Assembly (NCBI GenBank): GCA_964383855.1
Contig: CAYLIP010000057.1
Coordinates: 1 to 15,592 of the forward strand
From: CAZHAC01 sp964383855
GTDB lineage: Bacteria; Chloroflexota; Dormibacteria; Dormibacterales; Dormibacteraceae
Length of the DNA stretch: 15,592 nt
Direction: 5' to 3'
Shown here one piece after another: positions 1 through 7,568 of this stretch. Under the pieces are notes generated by a model, which worked only from the letters and a program-made list of their open reading frames with translations, did no database searches and was not told the DNA's origin. The position numbers and the translations under genes are program-made. Within the stretch, counting starts at the first letter, position 1. Every line of letters begins with the position of its first letter.

Positions 1-1767
1 ACATGGGCGCGCTGGTCGCCGGCACCAAGTACCGCGGCGAGTTCGAGGAGCGCCTGAAGAAGATCCTCGACGAGATCCGCAGCTCGCGCGAGGTGGTCCT
101 CTTCATCGACGAGCTGCACACTCTGGTCGGCGCCGGAGCCGCGGAGGGCGCGATCGACGCCGCCAACATCCTGAAGCCGGCCCTCGCCCGGGGCGAGATC
201 CAGTGCATCGGGGCGACGACCCTCAACGAGTACCGCAAGTACATCGAGAAGGACGCCGCCCTCGANNNNNNNNNNGTTCGTCGACCAGCCGAGCCTGGAG
301 GAGACGATCGACATCCTCCACGGCGTCAAGTCGCTCTACGAGAAGCACCACCGGGTCAACATCACCGAGGCCGCGGTCAAGAGCGCCGCTGTGCTGAGCG
401 ACCGCTACGTCTCCGATCGGGCCCTGCCCGACAAGGCGATCGACCTCATCGACGAGGCGAGCGCGCGCGTGCGCATGAAGCTGACGACGACGCCCGAAGA
501 CCTCAAGGACCTGCAGAAGGACATCAAGAAGCTGCAGGCCGAGAAGGAGGACGCGATCGCCCACCAGGACTACGAGACGGCGGCGGGCATCCGCGACCGG
601 GAGAAGAAGCTGAAGGAGAAGTACGCCCAGAAGGAGTCGCAGTGGCGCGACAAGCTGGGCGAGACCACGCCCGACGTGTCCGAGGAGGACATCGCTCAGA
701 TCGTGGCGGCGTGGACCGGCGTGCCGGTCTCGCGGCTGGTCGAGGAGGAGACCTCCCGGCTGCTGCGCATGGAGGACGAGCTGCACAAGCGGGTGATCGG
801 CCAGGAGGATGCGATCAGCACGATCAGCCAGGCGGTTCGCCGCGCCCGGGCCGGTCTCAAGGACCCGCGGCGGCCGATCGGGTCGTTCATCTTCCTGGGT
901 CCGACCGGCGTCGGCAAGACCGAGCTGGCGCGCGCGCTGGCCGAGTTCATGTTCGACTCCGAGGACGCCCTCATCCGGCTCGACATGTCGGAGTTCATGG
1001 AGCGGCACACCACCGCTCGGCTGGTCGGGTCGCCGCCCGGCTACGTGGGCTACGACGAGGGTGGCCAGCTCACCGAGGCGGTGCGCCGGCGGCCTTACAG
1101 CGTGATCCTGCTGGACGAGATCGAGAAGGCGCACCCCGAGGTCTTCAACATGCTGCTGCAGATCCTGGAGGACGGGCGGCTGTCGGATGCCAAGGGCAAG
1201 GTCGTCAACTTCGCCAACACGCTGATCGTCATGACCTCCAACCTGGGCCTCCGGGACATCAACCAGGCCCAGACCGCGCTCGGCTTCCAGGCTGCGCTCA
1301 GCGAGGGCGAGACCGACGCCGACCGGCGCCACAAGATCATGTCCGACAAGATCAACGAGGAGCTGAAGCGGATGTTCCGGCCCGAGTTCCTCAACCGGGT
1401 CGACGCCATCATCACGTTCAAGCCGCTCACCCCCGAGCAGATCCGGCAGATCGTCGACCTGCAGCTGCGCAAGCTGGCCAAGCACCTGGCCGAGCAGGAG
1501 ATCGAGATCGAGGTCATCGACGCCGCCAAGGACAAGCTGGGCGAGGAGGGCTTCGACAAGGTCTACGGCGCCCGGCCGCTGCGGAGGGTGATCACGACGC
1601 GGATCGAGGACCAGCTTTCCGAGGAGCTACTGCGTGGGCGCATCAGCCGCGGCGACAAGGTGACGATCGACGTCGACCCCGAGGGCGGGTTCACGTTCAA
1701 CGCGACGCCGAGCGGCAAGCCGAAGAAGGCGGAACCCGAGCCGGCCGCGCCGGCGCCCAGCGAGTAG
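1..1767 (+). CDS. clpC: ATP-dependent Clp protease ATP-binding subunit ClpC (5'-partial, interrupted by an assembly gap)
   Basis: Class I Clp/Hsp100 AAA+ unfoldase; in this family it unfolds proteins and feeds them to the ClpP protease in the cytoplasm. The window opens inside AAA-1: the first full codon is at 3, and the ATG there is an internal Met (M-G-A-L-V-A-G), not a start. The AAA-1 Walker B (VVLFIDE) is at 93-113. A UVR-like helical segment that separates ClpC from ClpB is at about 538-618. AAA-2 has Walker A GPTGVGKT at 898-921, pore loop GYVG at 1039-1050, Walker B VILLDE at 1102-1119, and an LGF tripeptide at 1279-1287 where ClpP-binding loops lie. The frame moves from codons starting at 3n to 3n+1 across the N run at 266-275. 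This is a gap-length artefact, not a mutation, because both sides align to ClpC without disruption. The N-domain and AAA-1 Walker A lie upstream of the window. Confidence 0.96.
266..275. other. Assembly gap (10 N) inside clpC
   Basis: Ten N bases interrupt the AAA-1 module between ...EKDAAL and FVDQPSLEE. The family sequence between these points is normally ERRFQP plus one residue, seven codons. With the flanking bases ga and g, about 18 nt should be missing rather than 10. That difference (8, or 2 mod 3) accounts exactly for the apparent frame change. Confidence 0.95.
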
Positions 1768-1881
1768 GAAGCACAGGCAGGGCCAGGCCGGAGCTGAGCA
1801 AGCTGAAGGAGGGGTGAGGGCGTCAAGCCCTCTATCCCGTGCTTGCCCTCTATCCCGTGCTTGCCCTCTTGCCTGGCTTCC
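1767..1881. terminator. Convergent intergenic region with nested inverted repeats; probable bidirectional terminator
   Basis: clpC (+) and the small minus-strand gene end facing each other. An outer inverted repeat pairs ggaagcacaggc (1767-1778) with gcctggcttcc (1871-1881), 11 bp with one bulged base; each arm touches one of the two stop codons. Inside it, GAGGGC (1816-1821) and GCCCTC (1827-1832) form a perfect 6-bp stem with a 5-nt loop. There is no T-run, so a classical intrinsic terminator is not shown; the bidirectional role is inferred from position. No gene is seen in these 113 bases. Confidence 0.5.
1827..1870. repeat. 18-bp direct tandem repeat, about 2.4 copies
   Basis: The unit gccctctatcccgtgctt occurs at 1827-1844 and again, identical, at 1845-1862. 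A partial third copy (gccctctt) is at 1863-1870. It lies wholly between the convergent stop codons, and each copy begins with GCCCTC, which can pair with GAGGGC at 1816-1821. It is probably a small replication-slippage array with no coding role. Confidence 0.85.
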
Positions 1882-2273
1882 TAGCTGCTCTCCTGCGCGG
1901 GGGGAGAGAGAAGGCGCCCACCGGCCACCTTGACCAGCCATTCCAGCGATCCCAGCAGGAGCGAGCCACGGCCGGTTGGCTCGATCTCGATCAGCAGCCG
2001 GTCCCCCTCGGCCCGGAGGCCGTGCAGCGTCCACCGCCGCTGGTCCGGCTGGAACCAGTAGATCCAGGCTCGCAGCGACCATCGGTCGACGACGCAGTTG
2101 ACAACCGTCACGTCGTCGCTGCAGGCCTCGACGAACCATGCCGGCAGCAGCCCCCGCCAGTCGTCGAGCGAAGGCCACGCATCCCGCGGCGCAAAGACGG
2201 CGTCGAGCACCTCGCGCACCCGGTCACGGACCGGCTCGGCGTTCCCGGGGCAGGCCGCGGTCAGCGTCTCCAA
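1881..2273 (-). CDS. Small Trp-rich protein of unknown function
   Basis: I do not recognise this family. From a TTG at 2273 it is 130 aa; a CTG at 2279 is the next in-frame alternative. The SDR stop TGA (2278-2276) lies just ahead of the TTG, which suggests translational coupling. The frame has no ATG in this stretch, so the start is uncertain. The protein is soluble, with no signal peptide or membrane segment, and unusually Trp-rich (8 W). Its C-terminal half alternates in a beta-like pattern (VTVVNCVVDRW, RAWIYWF, RRWTLHGLRAEGDRLLIEI), reminiscent of a small alpha+beta barrel, but I cannot assign a fold. The reading frame continues upstream as a shadow of the SDR. Coding status rests on the coherent protein-like composition, the operon position and the lack of a competing frame. 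Confidence 0.6.
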   Translation of the reverse strand: METLTAACPGNAEPVRDRVREVLDAVFAPRDAWPSLDDWRGLLPAWFVEACSDDVTVVNCVVDRWSLRAWIYWFQPDQRRWTLHGLRAEGDRLLIEIEPTGRGSLLLGSLEWLVKVAGGRLLSPPAQESS

Positions 2274-2275
2274 AT

Positions 2276-3055
2276 TCAGACCATGGTGTAGCCGCCGCTC
2301 ACGGAGAGCGTCTGGCCGGTGATGTAGGAGGCACGGTCGGAGGCCAGGAAGAGAACGGCGGGCGCGATGTCGTCGGGCGTCCCCAGGCGGCGCAGTGGAT
2401 AGGACCGGGCCACCCGCTCCAGGAGCTCGGGAGTGAACTGGTTCCCCTGCTCGCCGGCCCAGATGGACCTCTCGCCCGAGGCCTCCGGGCGCCCGGGCAC
2501 GAAGCCGGGGCTGACCACGTTGACCGTGATCCCGTGCCGGCCCACCTCGCGCGCGATCGCCTTCGACATGGCGATCACGCCCGCCTTGGTGCCCGAGTAG
2601 ACGGCCTCGCGCCACTCGCCGATCCGGCCGGCGTCGGAGGCGATGGAGACGATCCGGCCGCGCCGGCGCTCGATCATGTGGTCGAGGACGGCGCGCGTGC
2701 AGTTGATGAAGCCCCACATGTCGATCGCGATCTCGCGCTCCATCTCCTCGCGGGGCTTCTCGATGAAGAGCCGGTCGATCGTCCAGCCGGCGCAGTTGAC
2801 GAGCACGTCGACCGCTCCCAGCCGCTCCACGGCGGCCCGGGCCATCGCCTGCGCCGACTCCCACGCGGTCACATCTGTGACCTGCACCTCCACCTTGCCG
2901 GCGGCCTCGCCGGCGGTCTTGCGCGCCCGCTCCTCGTCGACGTCCGCGACCAGCACCCGTGCCCCTTCGGCGGCGAAGGCAAGCACGATCGCCCGGCCGA
3001 TGTTGGAGGCGCCGCCGGTCACCACGATCCCCCGGCCGGCCAGCTCGAGGTCCAT
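2276..3055 (-). CDS. Short-chain dehydrogenase/reductase, BadH-like (2-hydroxycyclohexanecarboxyl-CoA dehydrogenase family)
   Basis: Classical SDR, 259 aa, full length: a cytoplasmic NAD(P)-dependent alcohol/ketone oxidoreductase. The nucleotide-binding turn is T13-G-G-A-S-N-I-G20, with Asn where Gly is more usual. D38 at the end of strand beta-2 favours NAD over NADP. NCAG (87-90) is followed by W91. The catalytic residues are S140, Y153 and K157. The Asn of the N-S-Y-K tetrad appears replaced by D112 (A-I-D-M-W-G). Several stretches recall BadH of anaerobic alicyclic-acid degradation: NCAGW, RRGRIVSIASDAGRIG, the RHGITVNVV region and the C-terminal SVSGGYTM. The substrate is still inferred, and a generic 3-oxoacyl reductase or glucose-dehydrogenase-like enzyme is possible. 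It begins 15 nt after the histidine kinase stop, in the same operon; the acyl-CoA ligase diverging from that operon fits a CoA-ester pathway. Confidence 0.85.
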   Translation of the reverse strand: MDLELAGRGIVVTGGASNIGRAIVLAFAAEGARVLVADVDEERARKTAGEAAGKVEVQVTDVTAWESAQAMARAAVERLGAVDVLVNCAGWTIDRLFIEKPREEMEREIAIDMWGFINCTRAVLDHMIERRRGRIVSIASDAGRIGEWREAVYSGTKAGVIAMSKAIAREVGRHGITVNVVSPGFVPGRPEASGERSIWAGEQGNQFTPELLERVARSYPLRRLGTPDDIAPAVLFLASDRASYITGQTLSVSGGYTMV

Positions 3056-3070
3056 CTCGTGCCCCGGACG

Positions 3071-5245
3071 TCAGGCGGTGGCGCGGACGGGGCTGGGCAC
3101 GTCCAGGGGCAGGGTGAGGACGAAGCGGCTGCCGACCCCGGCCTCGGAGCTGACCGTGATGTCTCCGCCGTGCATGAGCGCCAGCTCTCGCGCCAGGTAG
3201 AGGCCGAGGCCGGTGCCGGGGATGTGGGAGTTCTCGCTGGTCACCACCCTGCCGAACCGCGTGAACAGCCGTTGCATGTCGGCCGCGGCGATGCCCAGGC
3301 CCTGGTCGGCCACCTCGAGGTAGGCGGAGTGCCCGTCGGTTTCCAGCGACACCTCGATCTCGCCGCCTCCGGGCGAGTACTTGATGGCATTGTCCAGCAG
3401 GTTGTTGAGGATCGTGAAGAGGCGGGCGCGGTCGGCCAGGATGGCCACCGGAGCCGGCGGAAGCACCACGCGGATCGAGTGCGACTCGGCCGCCCTCACC
3501 TGCATCGGCTGGACCGCCGCCTCGACCATGGCCCTCAGGTCGACCGGCTCGCGCAGGAGCGAAAGCCGGCTGTCCTCGAGGCGGGCGGTCTCCAGCATCT
3601 GGTCGATGAGCTGGTTGATCTCGTTGACCTTGCCCTGCATGATCGGCACGATCCCGACCAGGGCCGCGGGCAGGCGGCCGAATGAGCCGTCGCCGAGCAT
3701 CGACACATAGCCGTTGAGCACCCCGAGCGGGCCGCGCAGCTCGTGCGAGGCCAGCCTCAGGAACTCCGACTTGACGTGCTCGAGGCCCGCCATCCGGTCG
3801 CCGTGCTCGCGCAGCTGTTCGCTGCGCAGCCTCTCGACCTGAAGCAGCTCGGAGTTGGCGATCGCGAGCCCGGTCAGGTCGGCGATGCCCTGGAGCAGCC
3901 GGAGCTCATCGGGTCCGAAATCGTGGCGCTCCCGCGTGGATACGCTGAGAACGCCCCAGGGTTCGCGACCGACGCGGATCGGCGCGTAGCCGGCGGAGGC
4001 GATGCCCAGCCGCTCCGCATGCTCGCGCAGCTCACCCTGCAGCTGGTCGGCGTGAACCGCGCCCTGCGTGGTGCTTGCAAGGGCGGCCCCCCCGGCCGGA
4101 TTGTCCTCGATCGCAAAGGCGTACCTGGCCTGGCTTTCGCCCCCGGCCTCGTCGTAGTCGCCGAGGAGGAGCGCCTCGCCGTTGGCGATCCGGATCACGC
4201 TGGCCCGGCGGCCGCCGCTGGCCGATCGGAGCACGATCTCGGCGGCCGACCGGCAGACCGTGGCCACGATGTCGTCGGGATCCAGCGAGGAGGCCAGCCC
4301 GCGGGCGGCGTCGAGCAGGATGCTCAGCTCGCGCACGCGCAGCTGCAGGCGTTCGTCGGCCAGCCGCAGCGCCCCCGCACGCTGCACGGCGCCGCTGATG
4401 GCGACCGAGACCTGCTCCAGGAAGGCGACATCGGAATCGGTGAAGCGGTGGGGACGGTCGCTGTCCGCCTCCAGGACGCCGATCGCCCGCCCCGCTGCCA
4501 GGAGCGGCACCGCGACCATGCTCCGGATCTCGGCGTTGGTCCCAAGGCTCCGCGTGGGGGATGGGGGGGCCTCGGGTCCGTCGAGATCGCCGACCACGAT
4601 CGCGCGCTGCTCGGCGGCCGCCCGGCCCATCACGCCCTGTCCCACCGGCAGCCGCGCCTGCAGGACCTCGGGGTCGATGTGGCCGCCGGCGGCTGCGATG
4701 TACAGGTTGTTCTGCTCGTCGATCAGGGCGATCGCTCCGCCGCGCAGGCCGCTGCCGGCGATCTCCTCGAGCACGCGGTCGAGGATCTCCTCGAGGGAGG
4801 CCGCCGAGCTGACGATGCGGGAGATGCGCAGGATGGCGCCGTCACGGGCGGCGGCATCGCGGGCCGCCACCACGGCGACCGCCGCCGTCCTGGCCACAAC
4901 GGCCATGAACGGAATGACCGCCACCTGCACGACGCCGGTGACGGGAGATGTGCCGCCGATCGTCACCGCCACGATCCGGGCCAGCACGGCCGCGAGAGCG
5001 ACCAGCAGGACCAGGGGATCGGAGAGCAGCCAGCCCGCGGCTATCACGGGGATGGCCGCGAAGCCGCCCACCGACACACTGGGACCGACGAGCCGGTCGC
5101 CGTAGGTGATCATCGCCAGCGCCAGCGCGCAGAGCAGGGTGAAGGCGCCGGCGCGCCAGCCGTGTTCAAGGGCGCGCGGCTGGAACAGCAGCGGCCAGTC
5201 ACGCCAGCCCCGGCCCCCTCGGTCCACGGGCACAAAATACCCCAT
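3071..5245 (-). CDS. Membrane sensor histidine kinase with two GAF domains
   Basis: 724 aa. The N-terminal region has about four hydrophobic helices (roughly 33-49, 52-73, 76-96, 103-127). Two GAF-type sensory domains follow (about 150-290 and 305-468), the first with the typical LPVGQGVMGRAA and VAVPLLAAGRAIGVLE segments. A coiled linker leads to HisKA, with H501 in SHELRGPL as the probable phospho-acceptor. HATPase_c has the N-box N619 (LLDNAIKYS), G1 box DQGLG (647-651) and G2 box GTGLGL (677-682). There is no receiver or output domain, so a separate response regulator is needed. It is the first gene of the minus-strand group that continues into the SDR. The annotated ATG at 5245 overlaps the ATG of the divergent ligase. 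In-frame GTGs at 5233 and 5227 (codons 5 and 7) are alternatives, because a TATTTT box lies just ahead of the second. The signal is unknown. Confidence 0.93.
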   Translation of the reverse strand: MGYFVPVDRGGRGWRDWPLLFQPRALEHGWRAGAFTLLCALALAMITYGDRLVGPSVSVGGFAAIPVIAAGWLLSDPLVLLVALAAVLARIVAVTIGGTSPVTGVVQVAVIPFMAVVARTAAVAVVAARDAAARDGAILRISRIVSSAASLEEILDRVLEEIAGSGLRGGAIALIDEQNNLYIAAAGGHIDPEVLQARLPVGQGVMGRAAAEQRAIVVGDLDGPEAPPSPTRSLGTNAEIRSMVAVPLLAAGRAIGVLEADSDRPHRFTDSDVAFLEQVSVAISGAVQRAGALRLADERLQLRVRELSILLDAARGLASSLDPDDIVATVCRSAAEIVLRSASGGRRASVIRIANGEALLLGDYDEAGGESQARYAFAIEDNPAGGAALASTTQGAVHADQLQGELREHAERLGIASAGYAPIRVGREPWGVLSVSTRERHDFGPDELRLLQGIADLTGLAIANSELLQVERLRSEQLREHGDRMAGLEHVKSEFLRLASHELRGPLGVLNGYVSMLGDGSFGRLPAALVGIVPIMQGKVNEINQLIDQMLETARLEDSRLSLLREPVDLRAMVEAAVQPMQVRAAESHSIRVVLPPAPVAILADRARLFTILNNLLDNAIKYSPGGGEIEVSLETDGHSAYLEVADQGLGIAAADMQRLFTRFGRVVTSENSHIPGTGLGLYLARELALMHGGDITVSSEAGVGSRFVLTLPLDVPSPVRATA

Positions 5246-5246
5246 G
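5225..5246. promoter_or_regulatory. Shared CATG divergent starts with an AT-rich island; candidate bidirectional leaderless promoter
   Basis: The palindrome CATG at 5243-5246 carries the ATG of the kinase (minus, 5245-5243) and of the ligase (plus, 5244-5246), leaving no room for Shine-Dalgarno sites. The only AT-rich patch nearby, cacaaaatac (5231-5240), reads TATTTT on the minus strand (5239-5234, TAnnnT type), 6 nt ahead of a GTG at 5227. On the plus strand it reads CAAAAT (5233-5238), 5 nt ahead of the ligase ATG. Both spacings fit a -10 box driving a leaderless mRNA, but no clear -35 is seen and the match is weak. Confidence 0.35.
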
Positions 5247-6749
5247 ACCGCGCCCGTCCCCCGGTTGCCCGTCAGCTACCTGGCGGCCAACGCCGAAAGG
5301 CGGCCGGACGCGCCGGCCGTGATCGACCCCGAACGGACCCTCAGTTTCGCCGCCCTCCGGGACGTGGTGATGGCGGCGGCGAGCCGCCTGCCCGCCGCCG
5401 GGATGCGGCGCGGGGTGCCGGTGGCCGTCCAGCTCCCCAACGTCTGGGAGTACGTGGCGCTCGAGCTGGCCATCCCCCTTGCCGGCGCGGTCGTGATGCC
5501 GCTGCCCCTCAACCTCGGTCCGGCCGAGATCGCCCGCGCCCTCGAAGCGTCCGGCGCCTCCCTGCTCGTGACCTATGCCGACCAGCCCGGCCCGGCCGCG
5601 GAGCTTGCCCGCGCGCGCGGCCTGCCGGTGGTGGAGGCCCGGGCGATCTGCGAGCCGGGCGCGCGCGGCCGCTCGTTGGGCGCAATCACGGCGCCGAGTC
5701 CCGAGACCGTGGTCGAGATAGCCCTCACGTCGGGCACGACCGGCATGCCCAAGCTGGCGGCCCTGTCAGCGGGCCTCAAGCAGGCCACCTTCGAGGCCTT
5801 CACCGAGCGGCTCGAGGTCGTTCCCGAGGATCGCGTGCTCGTGATGTCGCCGCTGATGCAGGGCATCGGCGGCATGTGCCTCTTCTGCCTGCGCCGGGGC
5901 GCTGCGCTCGTGATGCTGAGGGAGCCGGCCTTCAAGGCCGAGCTGACCCTGGAAATCGCCTCCCGGACCCGCGCCACCCTGCTGGTCGGGGTTCCCACCA
6001 ACGTGATCCGGATGCTGGCCTCGCCCGCGCTGGCCGCCGCCGACCTGTCGGCGGCGCGGTGCACGGCGGTCGCCGGGTCGCCGATGCCGCCCGAGGTCGC
6101 GCAGGCGTGGGAGGGGCGCACGGACTCGCGCACCGTCTCCTTCTACGGCTCGATGGATGCCGGGCAGCTGGCGGTGGGGCGGCCATCCGATCCGTCCGAG
6201 AAGCGGTGGCACACCGTGGGTCGGCCCCACGACTGCGCCGAATGGATGATCGCCGACCCCACCGGCAGACCGCTGCCCCCCGGCGAGGTGGGGGAGATCC
6301 TCATGCGCGGCCCGACCGTCCAGGAGCGCTACTGGGGCGAGGACCGGGGCCCGTACGCTGAGGACGGCTGGGCGCACATGGGCGACCTGGGCCGGATCGA
6401 CGAGGACGGCTACCTGCACGTGGTCGGCCGCCTCAAGGACATCATCATCCGGGGCGGAGCCAACATCAATCCCTACGAGGTCGAGGACCGGCTGCGCCTC
6501 CACCCGGCGGTCCGCGACGTCTGCGTCGTTGGCCGGCCTGACCCCGAGCTCGGCGAGCGCGCCGTCGCCTACGTGGTCGGCGATTTAAGCCTGGACGTGA
6601 TGCGATCCCATCTCGAGGCCGCGGGCATGGCACGCTACAAGTGGCCGGAGGCGGTGGTGTCGATCCCCGAGATCCCGCTCTCCGGGCCGGGTAAGGTCGA
6701 CCGCAGGCTGCTCAAGGAGATGGCGAGTGCCGACAGCAAGATGCCGTGA
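5244..6749 (+). CDS. AMP-dependent acyl-CoA synthetase/ligase (ANL superfamily)
   Basis: 501 aa, a full-length two-domain ANL enzyme that adenylates a carboxylic acid and passes it to CoA. The P-loop-like motif A3 is TSGTTGMPK (162-170). The A5 motif reads YGSMD (301-305) where YGxTE is usual, so the Mg-binding Glu is replaced by Asp. The hinge and A8 region GDLGRIDEDGYLHVVGRLKD spans 380-399. The C-terminal A10 lysine is K484 in GPGKVDRR. N-terminal phrasing such as VAVQLPNVWEYVAL resembles cyclohexanecarboxylate-CoA ligases (AliA); with the nearby BadH-like SDR this hints at an alicyclic or aromatic acid, but the substrate is not proven. I chose ATG 5244 because the family N-terminus (LPVSYLAANAERRPDAPAVID) begins just after it; an in-frame extension back to 5106 is only antisense to the kinase. 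Its 3' end overlaps the hydrolase gene by 23 nt. Confidence 0.9.
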   Translation: MTAPVPRLPVSYLAANAERRPDAPAVIDPERTLSFAALRDVVMAAASRLPAAGMRRGVPVAVQLPNVWEYVALELAIPLAGAVVMPLPLNLGPAEIARALEASGASLLVTYADQPGPAAELARARGLPVVEARAICEPGARGRSLGAITAPSPETVVEIALTSGTTGMPKLAALSAGLKQATFEAFTERLEVVPEDRVLVMSPLMQGIGGMCLFCLRRGAALVMLREPAFKAELTLEIASRTRATLLVGVPTNVIRMLASPALAAADLSAARCTAVAGSPMPPEVAQAWEGRTDSRTVSFYGSMDAGQLAVGRPSDPSEKRWHTVGRPHDCAEWMIADPTGRPLPPGEVGEILMRGPTVQERYWGEDRGPYAEDGWAHMGDLGRIDEDGYLHVVGRLKDIIIRGGANINPYEVEDRLRLHPAVRDVCVVGRPDPELGERAVAYVVGDLSLDVMRSHLEAAGMARYKWPEAVVSIPEIPLSGPGKVDRRLLKEMASADSKMP

Positions 6750-7530
6750 CGTGGAGGTCGCCTGGTACGAGGTGGGTCGGGGCCACCCGCTGATCCTCGT
6801 GCACGGCCTGGGCGACGACCATCGCGCCTGGCGGCGCGCGCTGCCGGCGCTCTGCCTCCACCACCGGGTGCTGCTCTACGACCTCCGAGGACACGGCCGG
6901 ACCCAGCTCGGGAGCGGTGATGGCACGCTCTCGCAGCTGAGCGGTGACCTGGTCGCGCTGATGGACGCCCTCGAGCTGCCGAGCGCTCACCTGGTCGGTT
7001 TCTCGCTCGGCGGCACGATCGTGATGAGGACGGCGATCGACCACTCCGGGCGGGTCGATCGCCTGGTCCCGGTGGCGACCTCTTCCCGGGTCGGCCGCTC
7101 GGCGGCCGAGTGGTATGCCGCGCGCGCCGAGCTGGTACGAGCCGGCTCACCCGACCTGCGGCCCACGCTCGAGGCGGACACCCGGGCCGTGTACGGCAAC
7201 CGGCCCGACGAGTTCGAGGCGGGCTGGTTGATCCGATCGCAGTCCACGGCCCAGCCGGGCGGCTACGGCAACGCCTGCACAGCGATGGCGGCGCTGAACG
7301 AGCACCCGCTCGACCCCGAGCTGAAGCGGATCGAGGCGCCGACCCTGGTCATCGCGGGTACGCGCGACGAGCACTGCCCGCCGCGCGCCGCCGAGATCAT
7401 CGTGGCCGGGATTCCCGGTGCCCGGCTCGAGATCATCGAAGGCGCCGGGCATCCGATCCCGGTCGAGCGGCCGGACGAGCTCACAGACCTGGTGCTCGGC
7501 TTCCTCGACGGCTCAGGCACCGCGCCGTGA
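6727..7530 (+). CDS. Alpha/beta hydrolase (3-oxoadipate enol-lactonase / esterase-like)
   Basis: 267 aa alpha/beta-hydrolase of the single-domain type that cleaves esters, lactones or thioesters. The oxyanion-hole HG is at 26-27 (ILVHGLG), the nucleophile is S93 in GFSLGG, the acid is D214 (AGTRDEHCPP) and the base is H242 (GAGHPIP). Sequence style, including a strand-6 AGxxD followed by C-P-P, is close to PcaD-like enol-lactonases and meta-cleavage hydrolases, but that alone does not fix the substrate. The GTG start at 6727 lies inside the ligase coding region, a 23-nt overlap. It is preferred to GTG 6751 because M-P-T-A-R ahead of the first beta strand is typical of the family. Translational coupling with the ligase is likely, suggesting both act in one catabolic route. 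Confidence 0.88.
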   Translation: MPTARCRDVEVAWYEVGRGHPLILVHGLGDDHRAWRRALPALCLHHRVLLYDLRGHGRTQLGSGDGTLSQLSGDLVALMDALELPSAHLVGFSLGGTIVMRTAIDHSGRVDRLVPVATSSRVGRSAAEWYAARAELVRAGSPDLRPTLEADTRAVYGNRPDEFEAGWLIRSQSTAQPGGYGNACTAMAALNEHPLDPELKRIEAPTLVIAGTRDEHCPPRAAEIIVAGIPGARLEIIEGAGHPIPVERPDELTDLVLGFLDGSGTAP

Positions 7531-7553
7531 GGGCTCAAACACCGCGCCGAGTC
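7510..7553. repeat. 22-bp imperfect tandem duplication across the hydrolase stop codon
   Basis: GGCTCAGGCACCGCGCCG at 7510-7527 recurs as GGCTCAAACACCGCGCCG at 7532-7549, with 2 mismatches over 18 nt and a period of 22. The first copy holds the last hydrolase codons and runs up to the TGA at 7528-7530; the second is non-coding. It looks like slippage, and the stop lies between the copies. Confidence 0.7.
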
Positions 7554-7568
7554 GGCCGGGCCGGGGTT

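Noticed and set aside
223..1485. 420-codon open frame antisense to clpC
   Set aside because: It is a mirror of the ClpC codons with Leu/Arg/Asp/Val-rich text and no recognisable domain; such antisense frames are expected at this GC content.
276..1817. Continuation of the left-edge frame through the N run as one 604-residue protein
   Set aside because: After the gap this frame is low-complexity Arg/Gly/Pro/Ala text typical of a shifted high-GC frame, while the other frame is clean ClpC.
2138..3685. 515-codon plus-strand open frame over the SDR and kinase
   Set aside because: Asp/His/Arg/Gly-rich antisense shadow of clearly recognisable SDR and histidine kinase genes.
5106..5243. N-terminal extension of the acyl-CoA synthetase from ATG 5106
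   Set aside because: The 46 extra residues are Ser/Arg/Pro-rich antisense of the kinase membrane region and precede the normal family N-terminus at 5244.
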